From Pasteurella atlantica (GTDB lineage: Bacteria; Pseudomonadota; Gammaproteobacteria; Enterobacterales; Pasteurellaceae), in contig NZ_OY856306.1 in NCBI RefSeq assembly GCF_963693435.1, forward strand, positions 620,001-684,000: 64,000 nucleotides of DNA, in the 5' to 3' direction. Both the position numbers and the translations under genes were made by a program. The first letter of the stretch is position 1, and each line of letters opens with the position of its first letter. A model generated the notes under the pieces. It had not been told where the DNA came from. It did no database searches and saw only the letters and a program-made list of their open reading frames with translations. Shown here in pieces: positions 13,033 to 21,366 of this stretch.

Positions 13033-13536
13033 ATGAATAAAATAAAAAAGTATTATTTTCAACCAAGTAGTTATATTTATCTTTTTATTGAGGCGACCTT
13101 AATACACAAGATACAAATCTCTATTTTGATAGGATTGTTGATTATAAGTTACCCTCTATATGATATTTTTCATAATATGCAATATCAACAAAAACAGTTT
13201 GATACTTTTCAAAAATATAAAGCAAAGAATTCAAGTCTTGATAAAAAATTGGAACAATTAAAAGTGGTTTCTATGGATAATCATTCTCCTTTAGAAATTA
13301 ATCAAAAAGTTAAACGTATTTTAGTTAAAAACAAAATGAATATTGAAAGTATTTTATGGAATAAAGAAAATAATATTATTGATGTTGTTTTTAATCAAAA
13401 ATTTAAAAATGTTGTCGATGTGATTATTCAAATAAGTAATGCCCAAAATATTTATTTTAATGAAATTAACTTAATAAAAATAAATGAAAATCATTTAGTG
13501 CAGTGTGTACTAAGTTTATCCATATTAGAAAGGTAA
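13033..13536 (+). CDS. comC: Competence pilus assembly protein ComC (PilO-like)
   Basis: The protein has 167 residues: cytoplasmic tail, one membrane helix at about 27-45 (IQISILIGLLIISYPLYDIF), then a coiled-coil stretch (KQFDTFQKYKAKNSSLDKKL) and a small periplasmic domain. This matches PilO, partner of PilN in the inner-membrane platform. It ends 4 bases before the secretin gene. In H. influenzae comD lies at this point; here there is no room for it. Confidence 0.75.
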   Translation: MNKIKKYYFQPSSYIYLFIEATLIHKIQISILIGLLIISYPLYDIFHNMQYQQKQFDTFQKYKAKNSSLDKKLEQLKVVSMDNHSPLEINQKVKRILVKNKMNIESILWNKENNIIDVVFNQKFKNVVDVIIQISNAQNIYFNEINLIKINENHLVQCVLSLSILER

Positions 13537-13540
13537 AATA

Positions 13541-14614
13541 ATGAAAAAGTTAGTATTGTTAATGTGTTTGTTTTTGAGTTGTTATATTTATGCTGATCCT
13601 TTTTATAAAGAAAAAGAAATTATGGATAACAAAGTCACAGTTGAAGAATATAATATAGATGAAAGTGAACCTGATATTGTTGATAAAGAGGGTTTAGTAA
13701 AAAGCATTCATTTAAATTATGCGAGAGCAAAAGATATTATTGAAAGTTTAACTAAAGGACAAGGAACCTTGTTAGATGGCGGTTATATTCATTTTGATCA
13801 ACAAACAAATACATTGATTTTAAAAGGAAGTAATCGGATTTTAAATAAATTAACCGCATTAGTAAAAAAATTAGATAAACCCATTAGGCAAGTTGCTATT
13901 GAAGCAAGAGTAGTGACTATCAGTAGTGAACATTTACAAGAATTAGGTGTTCGATGGGGAATGTTTAGTCCAACTGCAAACTCTCATCAATTTGGTGGAA
14001 AATTAGAAGGGAATGGGTTTTCAGCAAATAATTTAAATGTTAATTTTCCAGTGGTCAGCAATGCAGCTTCTGCAGTTATTCAAATTGCGAGTTTGAACAA
14101 TAGATTATTAGATCTAGAATTAACAGCATTAGAACAAGAAAATAGTGTGGAAATTATTGCTAGTCCAAGTTTAATTACAACAAATGAGAATAAAGCGAGT
14201 ATCAAGCAAGGAACAGAGGTTGCTTATCCACAGCGTAATGCTAAAGGGGATATTACTGATGTTGAATTTCGTGATGCAGTTTTAGGGCTTGAAGTTACTC
14301 CTCATTTTTCTCAAAATGATCAAATTTTACTGGATTTATTAGTTACTCAAAACGCACCAAATACAGCAACAGCAAGTAGTCAGCAATGGGTGACTATAGA
14401 TAAACAAGAAATTAAAACACAGGTTTTAGCTCAAAATGGTAAAACGATTGTACTTGGAGGGATCTTTCAAAATATGCTTTCTAAGGAAAAAGATGCAGTA
14501 CCTTTATTAGGAAGCCTACCGATATTAAAGCATTTATTTAGTCATACCAAAGATAAGGTGGCTAAACGTGAACTCGTCATTTTTGTCACGCCACATATAA
14601 TTAATCCTCAGTAG
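13541..14614 (+). CDS. comE: Competence secretin ComE, short form lacking the N0/STN region
   Basis: A 357-residue outer-membrane secretin through which DNA enters and the pilus extends. A signal peptide (about 1-18) precedes DPFYKEKE; a single N1-type domain is at about 50-115 (IHLNYARAKDIIESLTKGQG) and the secretin domain at about 115-355 (VAIEARVVTISSEHLQELGV, VEIIASPSLITTNENKASI, VPLLGSLPILKHLF, ELVIFVTPHI). The H. influenzae protein as I remember it is about 445 residues and has an extra STN/N0 region ahead of the N1 domain; that is missing here. The frame is intact and the gene has a good AAAGG ribosome site. Confidence 0.88.
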   Translation: MKKLVLLMCLFLSCYIYADPFYKEKEIMDNKVTVEEYNIDESEPDIVDKEGLVKSIHLNYARAKDIIESLTKGQGTLLDGGYIHFDQQTNTLILKGSNRILNKLTALVKKLDKPIRQVAIEARVVTISSEHLQELGVRWGMFSPTANSHQFGGKLEGNGFSANNLNVNFPVVSNAASAVIQIASLNNRLLDLELTALEQENSVEIIASPSLITTNENKASIKQGTEVAYPQRNAKGDITDVEFRDAVLGLEVTPHFSQNDQILLDLLVTQNAPNTATASSQQWVTIDKQEIKTQVLAQNGKTIVLGGIFQNMLSKEKDAVPLLGSLPILKHLFSHTKDKVAKRELVIFVTPHIINPQ

Positions 14615-14663
14615 TAATATTGGCTGAAAAGTTTTTATAGTTTACTTATTATGGAGTTTGTAA

Positions 14664-14870
14664 ATGAAATCAGAGTTAGTTAAAATAAAAAAAGAAACAA
14701 TAAGAGAAGCGGGTAAATTATTACTTGATTTTACCAAAATTATTGTTGCTATTGCAGTGATTACGCCATTTGTACAAAATAATAATGTTGAGGTATTTCC
14801 TTTTCTATCTGCAAGTATTTCAATGGTTACAGGTTTATATTTAATAAACAAAGGAGCAAAAAATGGATAG
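14664..14870 (+). CDS. Small membrane protein of 68 residues, unknown
   Basis: A GGAG ribosome site lies 7 bases upstream of the ATG. Residues 1-24 are charged and helical (KSELVKIKKETIREAGKLL), then two hydrophobic stretches follow, about 26-38 and 47-62, and the protein ends in KGAKNG. It starts 49 bases after comE and may be read from the com transcript. The 3' end overlaps the next tiny gene by 8 bases (ATGGATAG). Not recognised with confidence. Confidence 0.65.
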   Translation: MKSELVKIKKETIREAGKLLLDFTKIIVAIAVITPFVQNNNVEVFPFLSASISMVTGLYLINKGAKNG

Positions 14871-14946
14871 TTTAACGATTGTATCAGGTGTTATTGCATT
14901 ATTTGGTCTTTTATTTGCATTATATGTGCATTTTTCTACTAAATGA
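14863..14946 (+). CDS. Tiny membrane peptide of 27 residues, unknown
   Basis: ATG at 14863 overlaps the stop of the 68-residue gene; AAAGGAG lies 7 bases upstream. The peptide MDSLTIVSGVIALFGLLFAL continues YVHFSTK: one transmembrane helix with an acidic N-terminus and basic C-terminus. Overlapping start/stop plus a strong ribosome site argue for real, coupled translation. Such pairs can be holin/toxin-like or subunit-like, but nothing in the sequence decides this. Confidence 0.55.
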   Translation: MDSLTIVSGVIALFGLLFALYVHFSTK

Positions 14947-15101
14947 TTTATAAAAGACGGTCACTCTCTCAGTCTAATATTTTCCCCTATCCGTTGAATT
15001 TATGATAGAATTCGCTACCGTTCCACCGCCTGTTTAAAAATAATACAGCAAGCGGTTAGATCTTTAACAAATTTTGCAAAATTATACTTTATAGAGGTTA
15101 T

Positions 15102-15515
15102 ATGAAAGTTTCTCCACGTCGTCGAGCTCGTGAATGTGCGGTACAAGCACTTTATTCTTGGTTTATATCTAAAAATTCAATTGAAGAAGTTGAAGTCTCG
15201 TTTATGACAGATCAAGATATGAAAGGTGTTGACGTTCCTTATTTTCTTAAATTATTACGTGGTACAGTTGAACATATCACAGAGGTTGATGCAGCTTTTC
15301 AACCTTATTTAGATCGTAGCCAAGATGATCTTGATCCTATTGAATATTCCATTTTACGAGTAGCAAGCTATGAATTAAAATTCCAACTTGATGTACCTTA
15401 TAAAGTGGTGATCAATGAAGCGATTGAAGTGGCTAAAGTATTTGGTTCTGATGATAGCCATAAATATGTAAACGGTATTTTAGATAAATTAGCACCTGCA
15501 TTAGGGCGTAAATAA
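15102..15515 (+). CDS. nusB: Transcription antitermination factor NusB
   Basis: A 137-residue all-helical protein that binds boxA RNA with NusE (S10) and promotes rRNA antitermination. Seen: the Arg-rich N-terminus ([17 protein letters not shown]), then [13 protein letters not shown] and the conserved end [20 protein letters not shown]. Length is normal. First gene of nusB-thiL-pgpA, with 10 bases to thiL. A variant uptake word (GCAAGCGGT) with TTTGCAAA lies in the 155-base upstream gap. Confidence 0.96.
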   Translation: MKVSPRRRARECAVQALYSWFISKNSIEEVEVSFMTDQDMKGVDVPYFLKLLRGTVEHITEVDAAFQPYLDRSQDDLDPIEYSILRVASYELKFQLDVPYKVVINEAIEVAKVFGSDDSHKYVNGILDKLAPALGRK

Positions 15516-15525
15516 GATTTCTAAA

Positions 15526-16479
15526 ATGAATGAATTTGATGTAATTAAGCACTACTTTAATCGTCAGAAAGCAAAACAATCTTCTGTATTAGCGATTGGC
15601 GATGATTGTGCCATCATCGAATTAGCATCACAACAACAGTTAGCCATTACCACAGATACTTTAGCTGTTGGAACACATTTTCTTCCTGAGATCTCTCCTT
15701 ATGATTTAGCCTATAAATCTGTTGCTGTCAATTTAAGTGATTTGGCGGCAATGGGGGCAATACCCAAATGGATTTCATTAGCTTTAACCTTACCAAAGGT
15801 GGAACATCAATGGTTAGCCGAATTTAGCAAAGGGTTATTTGCTATTTTAGATCACTACAATGTAGAATTAATTGGCGGTGACACAACCAAAGGTGCATTA
15901 TCCATTACAATTACCGCTCAAGGGGTATTAGACAAAGGTACGGGGTTATATCGTCATAAAGCACAACTGAATGATTTGATTTTTGTATCAGGAACACTCG
16001 GTGACAGTAAAGCAGGTTTAGCACTATTATTTAATCAAACTAAAAATGACACAGAGCAACAACAATACTTATTACAACGTCATTTAAACCCTACTCCTAG
16101 GATAGAACTAGGTCTGTTACTTAATCAATATTCGCAGTGTGCGATTGATATTTCAGATGGACTGTTGGCAGATTTAGGGCATATTTTAGTGCGTAGTCAA
16201 TGTGGTGCAGAACTGAATTTGCAAGATTTACCCCTGTCATTACCGCTTGTAAATGAATATCCACGACTAGCAGAAACTTTTGCTTTAACGGGAGGGGAAG
16301 ATTATGAACTTTGCTTTACTATTTCTCCTAACAAGGTAGAGGCTTTTAAGCAAGCCATTGCTCACTTAAACATAAAATGTAGCTGTATTGGTAAAATCAC
16401 CCAATCTGGCTTAACTTTATTAAGAGAGGGTAAAGAAGAGCCGTTTCCTGTACAAGCAGGATTTGACCATTTTTCATAA
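15526..16479 (+). CDS. thiL: Thiamine-monophosphate kinase ThiL
   Basis: A 317-residue AIR-synthase-type kinase that turns thiamine phosphate into thiamine diphosphate with ATP. Seen: IGDDCAII near residue 25, the Mg-binding TDTLAVGTHF, GGDTTKGALSI, and SDGLLADLGHIL plus TGGEDYEL in the C-terminal half. Full length. An uptake word is embedded at 16242-16250. Between nusB and pgpA, the usual gamma-proteobacterial order. Confidence 0.95.
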   Translation: MNEFDVIKHYFNRQKAKQSSVLAIGDDCAIIELASQQQLAITTDTLAVGTHFLPEISPYDLAYKSVAVNLSDLAAMGAIPKWISLALTLPKVEHQWLAEFSKGLFAILDHYNVELIGGDTTKGALSITITAQGVLDKGTGLYRHKAQLNDLIFVSGTLGDSKAGLALLFNQTKNDTEQQQYLLQRHLNPTPRIELGLLLNQYSQCAIDISDGLLADLGHILVRSQCGAELNLQDLPLSLPLVNEYPRLAETFALTGGEDYELCFTISPNKVEAFKQAIAHLNIKCSCIGKITQSGLTLLREGKEEPFPVQAGFDHFS

Positions 16480-16500
16480 AAAATAAAAGGTAACAAAATA

Positions 16501-16983
16501 ATGAAACCGATTAATCTCAAAAATCCCATTCATTTATTCGCTTTTGGTTTTGGTTCAGGTTTAATCAAGCCCGCCCCAGGTACTTGGGGAACATTAGTTG
16601 GTATGATTTTTGCAATTTTGTTATGGAATCTTACCGCTTCCCCGCTTTTTTTTATGATCTTTACTGTAATTTCTTTTATTTCAGGTTGCTATATCTGTGA
16701 AAAAACCAGTCAAGACCTAGGTATTCACGATGATGGGCGTATTGTATGGGATGAAATTGTTGCCATCTTTTTAATTTTTGCTTTTTTACCTCAATACGAT
16801 TATATCTTTTATGGGCTCACTTTTATGGTATTCCGCTTTTTTGATATTGTTAAACCCTATCCGATAAAACAGTTTGATCAAACCCTAAAAGGGGGATTAG
16901 GAATTATGGTTGATGATATTTTAGCGGCTGTTTATTCTTTAGTGACACTTTATATTTTCCATTTTGTATTATTTTCCCTATAA
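16501..16983 (+). CDS. pgpA: Phosphatidylglycerophosphatase A
   Basis: A 160-residue inner-membrane enzyme that dephosphorylates phosphatidylglycerophosphate to phosphatidylglycerol. Seen: GLIKPAPGTWGT at about 20-31, DDGRIVWDEIVA around 76-87 and VDDILAAVYS near the end, with four hydrophobic segments between. Last gene of the nusB-thiL-pgpA set, followed at once by a bidirectional terminator. Confidence 0.95.
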   Translation: MKPINLKNPIHLFAFGFGSGLIKPAPGTWGTLVGMIFAILLWNLTASPLFFMIFTVISFISGCYICEKTSQDLGIHDDGRIVWDEIVAIFLIFAFLPQYDYIFYGLTFMVFRFFDIVKPYPIKQFDQTLKGGLGIMVDDILAAVYSLVTLYIFHFVLFSL

Positions 16984-16988
16984 AAAAA

Positions 16989-17020
16989 CACCACAAAAAT
17001 TGTTGTTAATTTTTGTGGTG
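16989..17020. terminator. Bidirectional terminator between pgpA and the DUF3829 gene
   Basis: A perfect 13-bp stem, CACCACAAAAATT (16989-17001) with AATTTTTGTGGTG (17008-17020), and a 6-nt loop. An A run precedes it on the plus strand, giving a T run for the minus-strand gene. Confidence 0.8.
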
Positions 17021-17034
17021 CTTATTAATTAAAA

Positions 17035-17949
17035 TTAGCGATTAACTGCTTCAATTAATTTATTATAGGTATCCATTACTTTATAAGGACTTCCATTTAC
17101 CATCCAACCAGAACTTGGGTTTAATTGCATTTTTTCGCCAGTGGAATAAGGTTTTTTATCTCTTACTCGACGCATACGTTCTTTAAGTGCTTTGCGATAG
17201 TTATCAATCGTCATAGGTAAAGTCGCATAGCGAGCCATTTCTACAGATGTATCCGCTTTGATTTGCTCAATTAATTTATCAGCACTGTCTTCATAAGCAC
17301 TTATCAATGATTTTGCTTTTTCTACATCAAATTGTTCTTTAGATAAAAGGTTAACTGCTGGTTTTGCTTCTATCATCGTTGAAAGCATCCAATAATTAAA
17401 TTTTTTGCCGTAGTTTTTTTCTATTTCTACCAACTGGGCTTTCATTGCATTATTATTAACTTCTTCTAGCTGTTTAGAAAGTTCATCGTGAGCTTTAAGA
17501 AAATTTTCCATAGCGGTAGCTAATGGCTTATGCATTTTTTTACCTTTGGCAAAATTGTCATCTTTATAGTTTTCACGATCATAATAACGATTTGCTTCAT
17601 TAATTTTTTCATTTAAAGACAATGTTGCTTTTAAATAATTATCTGCCGCTTGATCTAACTCTTCTTGCTTAGGCTCCACTGCAACGGCTACTGGTATATT
17701 TTCTTTACAGTCTTTGATAACGTGATCATGTAAAGTATAAAGTCCATAAACAATTCTTTCTTTACCCGTTGGACCTTTTTTCATATCTTTAACCCAGCTT
17801 TCATAACGATTTATGCTGTCGATAGCTCGACCTGAAATTCCGTTATAACATTTAATATAGGCATTGGTTTTTACTGATAGGTCTTGAGAGAATGCTTGAG
17901 ACGACATTGCTACTGTAGCAATTACGATGGTTTTGAATAATGTTTTCAT
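17035..17949 (-). CDS. Periplasmic DUF3829-family protein (YiiG-like)
   Basis: A 304-residue protein with a signal peptide (MKTLFKTIVIATVAMSSQAFSQ, cut near residue 20-22) and no lipobox Cys, so probably soluble in the periplasm. The rest is helical and Lys/Glu-rich. The pattern (KCYNGISGRAIDSINRYESW at the start; YNKLIEAVNR at the end) fits DUF3829 proteins such as E. coli YiiG, whose function is unknown. Its 5' leader carries eight 9-bp repeats. Confidence 0.75.
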   Translation of the reverse strand: MKTLFKTIVIATVAMSSQAFSQDLSVKTNAYIKCYNGISGRAIDSINRYESWVKDMKKGPTGKERIVYGLYTLHDHVIKDCKENIPVAVAVEPKQEELDQAADNYLKATLSLNEKINEANRYYDRENYKDDNFAKGKKMHKPLATAMENFLKAHDELSKQLEEVNNNAMKAQLVEIEKNYGKKFNYWMLSTMIEAKPAVNLLSKEQFDVEKAKSLISAYEDSADKLIEQIKADTSVEMARYATLPMTIDNYRKALKERMRRVRDKKPYSTGEKMQLNPSSGWMVNGSPYKVMDTYNKLIEAVNR

Positions 17950-17980
17950 TTTTTATCCTTTTCAGATTTAAACTATTTAA

Positions 17981-18056
17981 CAATAGCTACAATAGCTACA
18001 ATAGCTACAATAGCTACAATAGCTACAATAGCTACAATAGCTACAATAGCTACAAT
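17981..18056. repeat. Tandem 9-bp repeat, CAATAGCTA x 8.4
   Basis: Eight exact copies of CAATAGCTA followed by CAAT, ending 32 bases upstream of the DUF3829 ATG. A -10-like TATAAT on the minus strand at 18092-18097 would place the repeat inside the 5' untranslated leader. Each unit contains AGCT. Perfect repetition suggests ongoing copy-number change. Confidence 0.93.
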
Positions 18057-18274
18057 CTTGTAGCTAATTTCCATTAGTTTTTGTAACAAAAATTATACTA
18101 CTGTCTAACATTCTAGTATAAATTTTCATATAAAACAAATATGCAGTGGAGACTGTCAGAGGTCTTTCTTTACGATAATACTATTTTTAGTATTATGATA
18201 AAAATAGTATTTGAGAATACTTAGATTGTAATATATGCTTTAACAAACTTAGATTTTTTGATAGGAAAATTGAT
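18057..18274. promoter_or_regulatory. Divergent upstream region, DUF3829 gene / LysE-type exporter
   Basis: Holds a minus-strand -10 candidate (18092-18097) and, at about 18176-18214, AATACTATTTTTAGTATT with a nearby AAAATAGTATTT, nested inverted repeats that could be an operator or the exporter's leader. No gene is seen. Confidence 0.4.
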
Positions 18275-18895
18275 ATGCTATTAACCCTTTTCTTTGTACA
18301 GCTAGCAGGATTAGTAAGCCCAGGTCCTGATTTTTTCTATATTAGTCGTCGAGCGGCGAGTAGTAATAGTCGTAATGCCATATTTGCGGCAATTGGTATC
18401 TCCTTAGGGGTGGCTTTTTGGGCAATTGTGGTTATTTTTGGCTTAGGACTTTTGGTCAAGGATGTGCCTTTTTTGAACTACCTTATTATGATTTTAGGGG
18501 GAAGTTTCTTAGGTTATACGGGTTTTAAAATGGTAAGGGTCAAAGAAAATGCTCAATTTGATGAAAGAGCTTTTACTGAAAAAACATCTGCAAAAAAAGA
18601 AATTTTAGATGGATTTATGATTAATCTTGCTAATGCAAAAGCGGTGGTTTTTTTTAGTAGTATATTATCTGGTTATACTGCACAACTTGTTAATATTGAA
18701 GATTATTTTTCAGTATTAGCCATTTTGTTTTTTAGTACTTTAATCTATTTTTCCCTCGTTGCACTATTATTCTCTCGTCAAGTTATTTGTAAATTTTATG
18801 CAAAATATAACCGCTATATTGATAATGTAGCGGGGCTAGTTTTCCTCTTTTTTGGGTTGAATTTGATTTATAATGGACTACTGTTTTTTGTTTAA
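18275..18895 (+). CDS. LysE/RhtB-family amino-acid exporter
   Basis: A 206-residue inner-membrane protein with five to six hydrophobic segments. The N-terminal GLVSPGPDFF (about 12-21) is the family's conserved SPGP motif, followed by GISLGVAFWAIVVIFGLGLL and LGGSFLGYTGFKM. Members export homoserine/threonine, lysine or cysteine products. It lies 4 kb from thrAB, but nothing links it to threonine directly. Confidence 0.85.
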   Translation: MLLTLFFVQLAGLVSPGPDFFYISRRAASSNSRNAIFAAIGISLGVAFWAIVVIFGLGLLVKDVPFLNYLIMILGGSFLGYTGFKMVRVKENAQFDERAFTEKTSAKKEILDGFMINLANAKAVVFFSSILSGYTAQLVNIEDYFSVLAILFFSTLIYFSLVALLFSRQVICKFYAKYNRYIDNVAGLVFLFFGLNLIYNGLLFFV

Positions 18896-19003
18896 AGAAA
18901 TAAATAAAATTTACCTAATAATAGTTAAAGAGTGTTAAACTAGTCTGTTAAATAAAAAATTATTTGATCGAAACAAAGCAAACAAGTTAGGAAATAAATT
19001 AAA

Positions 19004-20320
19004 ATGATAACATTTGAAGAACTCGATTTAGCGCCAGAATTATTAAAAGCGGTAAAGCAAAAAGGGTATAAAACACCAACGGTCATTCAGCAAAATACCA
19101 TTCCAGTAGCTATGGAAGGACGTGATTTGCTGGGTTCAGCCCCAACAGGAACAGGGAAAACAGCGGCATTTTTATTGCCAGCGATCCAACATTTATTAGA
19201 TTATCCTCGTAGACATTCAGGTCCACCACGTATTTTAATTTTAACGCCAACCCGTGAATTAGCAATGCAAGTGTCAGGGCAGGCAAAAGAGTTAGCGGAA
19301 TTTACTCATTTAGATATTGCCACTATTACAGGTGGTGTGGCGTATCAAAATCACGGTGAAGTGTTTAACCATAATCAAGATATTGTGGTAGCAACCCCTG
19401 GTCGATTATTACAATATATTAAAGAAGAAAATTTTGATTGTCGTGCGGTTGAAATCTTAATTTTTGATGAAGCCGACAGAATGTTACAAATGGGCTATGG
19501 ACAAGATGCAGAAACCATAGCTGCCGAAACACGTTGGCGTAAACATACGTGGTTATTTTCAGCCACCCTTGAAGGTGATTTGCTCACAGATTTTGCAGAT
19601 CGTATTTTGACTGAACCAGAACATATTGATGCAGATCCGAGTCGTCGTGAACGTAAGAAAATTACCCAATGGTATTATCATAGTGATAATTTAGAGCATA
19701 AAACTAAGCAGTTAGCCCGTTTTATTAGTGAAAATAATGTAGAGAAAGCGATTGTATTTGTACGTCGTCGTGAAATGACCCGTGAATTGAGTGATATTTT
19801 ACGTAAGCGTGGTTTACGTTCAACTTACCTTGAGGGGGAAATGGCGCAAACTTTGCGTACTCAAGCGATTGAGCGTTTGAAAGAGGGTGTAGTAAATATA
19901 TTGGTTGCAACAGATGTTGCTGCACGGGGGATTGATATCGATGATATAGATTTTGTGATTAACTTTGATTTGCCTTATAACGCTGATGCTTATTTACATC
20001 GAATTGGGCGAACTGCTCGAGCAGGTAAAAAAGGCAGTGCTATTTCACTGGTTGAAGCCCACGATTATAAATTATTAGGAAAAATTAAACGTTATACTGA
20101 TGAAGTGTTGAAAGCACGTATTATTGAAGGGTTAGAGCCTCGCACTAAAGCACCAAAAGACGGTGAAACAGCCTCAAAATCGAAAAAAGAGAAAGCAAGA
20201 ATAAAGAAAAAGAGAGAGACTAAAAAAGACGAGAAAAAAGTAAAAGTCAAAATTCGAACGAAGGATACCAAAAATATTGGTAAACGTAGAAAACCTAAGG
20301 CGGAAATTCCTAAAACATAA
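19004..20320 (+). CDS. srmB: ATP-dependent DEAD-box RNA helicase SrmB
   Basis: A 438-residue helicase acting in early 50S subunit assembly. Seen: Q-motif KTPTVIQQNTIP, Walker A SAPTGTGKTAAF, PTRELAMQV, TPGRLLQYI, DEAD box IFDEADRMLQMGYG, SATLEGDLLTDF, and HRIGRTARAGKKG. The C-terminal tail of about 60 residues is Lys-rich and ends KDTKNIGKRRKPK, as in E. coli SrmB, which separates it from RhlB/DeaD. Full length. Confidence 0.96.
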   Translation: MITFEELDLAPELLKAVKQKGYKTPTVIQQNTIPVAMEGRDLLGSAPTGTGKTAAFLLPAIQHLLDYPRRHSGPPRILILTPTRELAMQVSGQAKELAEFTHLDIATITGGVAYQNHGEVFNHNQDIVVATPGRLLQYIKEENFDCRAVEILIFDEADRMLQMGYGQDAETIAAETRWRKHTWLFSATLEGDLLTDFADRILTEPEHIDADPSRRERKKITQWYYHSDNLEHKTKQLARFISENNVEKAIVFVRRREMTRELSDILRKRGLRSTYLEGEMAQTLRTQAIERLKEGVVNILVATDVAARGIDIDDIDFVINFDLPYNADAYLHRIGRTARAGKKGSAISLVEAHDYKLLGKIKRYTDEVLKARIIEGLEPRTKAPKDGETASKSKKEKARIKKKRETKKDEKKVKVKIRTKDTKNIGKRRKPKAEIPKT

Positions 20321-20326
20321 ATTATA

Positions 20327-20366
20327 CCCCCTCCCTAACCCTCCCCCGCAAGCGGAGGAGGGAATT
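20327..20366 (+). repeat. GC-rich interspersed palindromic repeat, copy 1
   Basis: A run of C-rich words (CCCCCTCCCTAACCCTCCCC then CGCAAGCGGAGGAGGGAATT). The inner CTCCcCCGCAAGCGGAGGAG can fold on itself. The same unit is found inverted at 20425-20465 and at 49271-49312. It stands out from the AT-rich surroundings and lies just after srmB. Confidence 0.88.
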
Positions 20367-20424
20367 TGGGTAGTTCTTTGTTTTGAAAACTAGGGTGAGA
20401 ATTTTCTCCCGACTATGCAAAAAA

Positions 20425-20465
20425 AATTCCTCCCTCCGCTTTGCGGGGGGAGGCTAGGAGGGGGG
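20425..20465 (-). repeat. GC-rich interspersed palindromic repeat, copy 2 (inverted)
   Basis: AAATTCCTCCCTCCGCTTTG followed by CGGGGGGAGGCTAGGAGGGG: the unit of copy 1 in the opposite orientation with several differences. Copies 1 and 2 form an inverted pair around about 58 bases that could pair in RNA as one long stem, like a BIME of REP elements. Confidence 0.85.
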
Positions 20466-20570
20466 CAATATATTCAGCAAACCTAAATTATGTTACAAAT
20501 AAATGATGGCGTTTATACTAAAGTTGAGTACAATATAAACATTACAATGAGAGAAAATAGAGCGTTATTT

Positions 20571-21329
20571 ATGATGAAATTTAAAAAGAATTTAAAACAA
20601 TGGCTTGTTGCATTCGCAATGATCAGTTTAACGGCTTGTTCTTCTATCGATCCTGAAACAGGAGCAAGAAAAGATCCGTTAGAAGGATTTAATCGAGCGA
20701 TGTGGGCAGTGAATTATAAAGTATTAGATCCTTATATTTTAAAACCTGTTGCAAAAGGGTGGCGTGATTATATGCCAAGTCCAATAAAAACCGGCTTAAC
20801 AAATGTGTCAAGTAATTTGGCAGAACCTGCTAGTTTTTTAAATCGCTTATTGCAAGGTGATGCAGAAAAAGCGGTCGTACATCTTAATCGCTTTTTAATA
20901 AATAGTACTTTTGGTTTAGGGGGATTAATTGACTTTGCGAGTTCTAGTGAGCCTTTAAAATTAAAAGAAGTACGCACTTTTTCTCATACGTTAGGTAAAT
21001 ATGGAATGGGGGATGGACCTTATATTATGTTACCAATTCTTGGACCTAAATCACCAAGGGATCTCTTGTCTGAAGTAGATTACACTTATCCTATTTTATC
21101 TTTACTCACTTTCCCTGCAACAATTGGTAAGAAAGTGGTGGATGGCGTAGATCAAAGAGCCAAATTATTAGAGCAAGATGAAATATTAAAACAATCTCAA
21201 GATCCTTATATCATTGTTCGTGAGGCTTATTTCCAGCATAAAAACTTTGAATTAAGAGATGGAAAGCCAAAGCAAGAAGAAGTGAAAGAGAGACAATTCT
21301 CAGAAGCCGAATTGGAAGGGATAGACTAA
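20571..21329 (+). CDS. mlaA: Outer-membrane lipoprotein MlaA (VacJ)
   Basis: A 252-residue lipoprotein of the Mla system, which removes misplaced phospholipids from the outer leaflet of the outer membrane. I start at ATG 20571 (or 20574), not the longer frame from 20490, because this puts a signal peptide and lipobox (SLTAC, Cys about 23) at the N-terminus. Seen: DPLEGFNRAMWAVNYKVLD, the family's FNRFxxN-type stretch LNRFLINSTFGLGGLIDFAS, and DPYIIVREAYFQ. A strong ribosome site is lacking for either start. Confidence 0.93.
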   Translation: MMKFKKNLKQWLVAFAMISLTACSSIDPETGARKDPLEGFNRAMWAVNYKVLDPYILKPVAKGWRDYMPSPIKTGLTNVSSNLAEPASFLNRLLQGDAEKAVVHLNRFLINSTFGLGGLIDFASSSEPLKLKEVRTFSHTLGKYGMGDGPYIMLPILGPKSPRDLLSEVDYTYPILSLLTFPATIGKKVVDGVDQRAKLLEQDEILKQSQDPYIIVREAYFQHKNFELRDGKPKQEEVKERQFSEAELEGID

Positions 21330-21366
21330 TCAGTGTATTAATGATTATTTAATAAAGGACAGATAA

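Noticed and set aside
14642-14851. 69-residue minus-strand frame opposite the 68-residue gene
   Set aside because: Nearly exact antisense of a gene with a good ribosome site; no ribosome site of its own.
17981-18056. CRISPR array
   Set aside because: The repeat is a 9-bp head-to-tail run with no spacers, and no cas genes are present.
20490-20570. Longer N-terminus for mlaA
   Set aside because: It would bury the signal peptide and lipobox 27 residues inside the protein.
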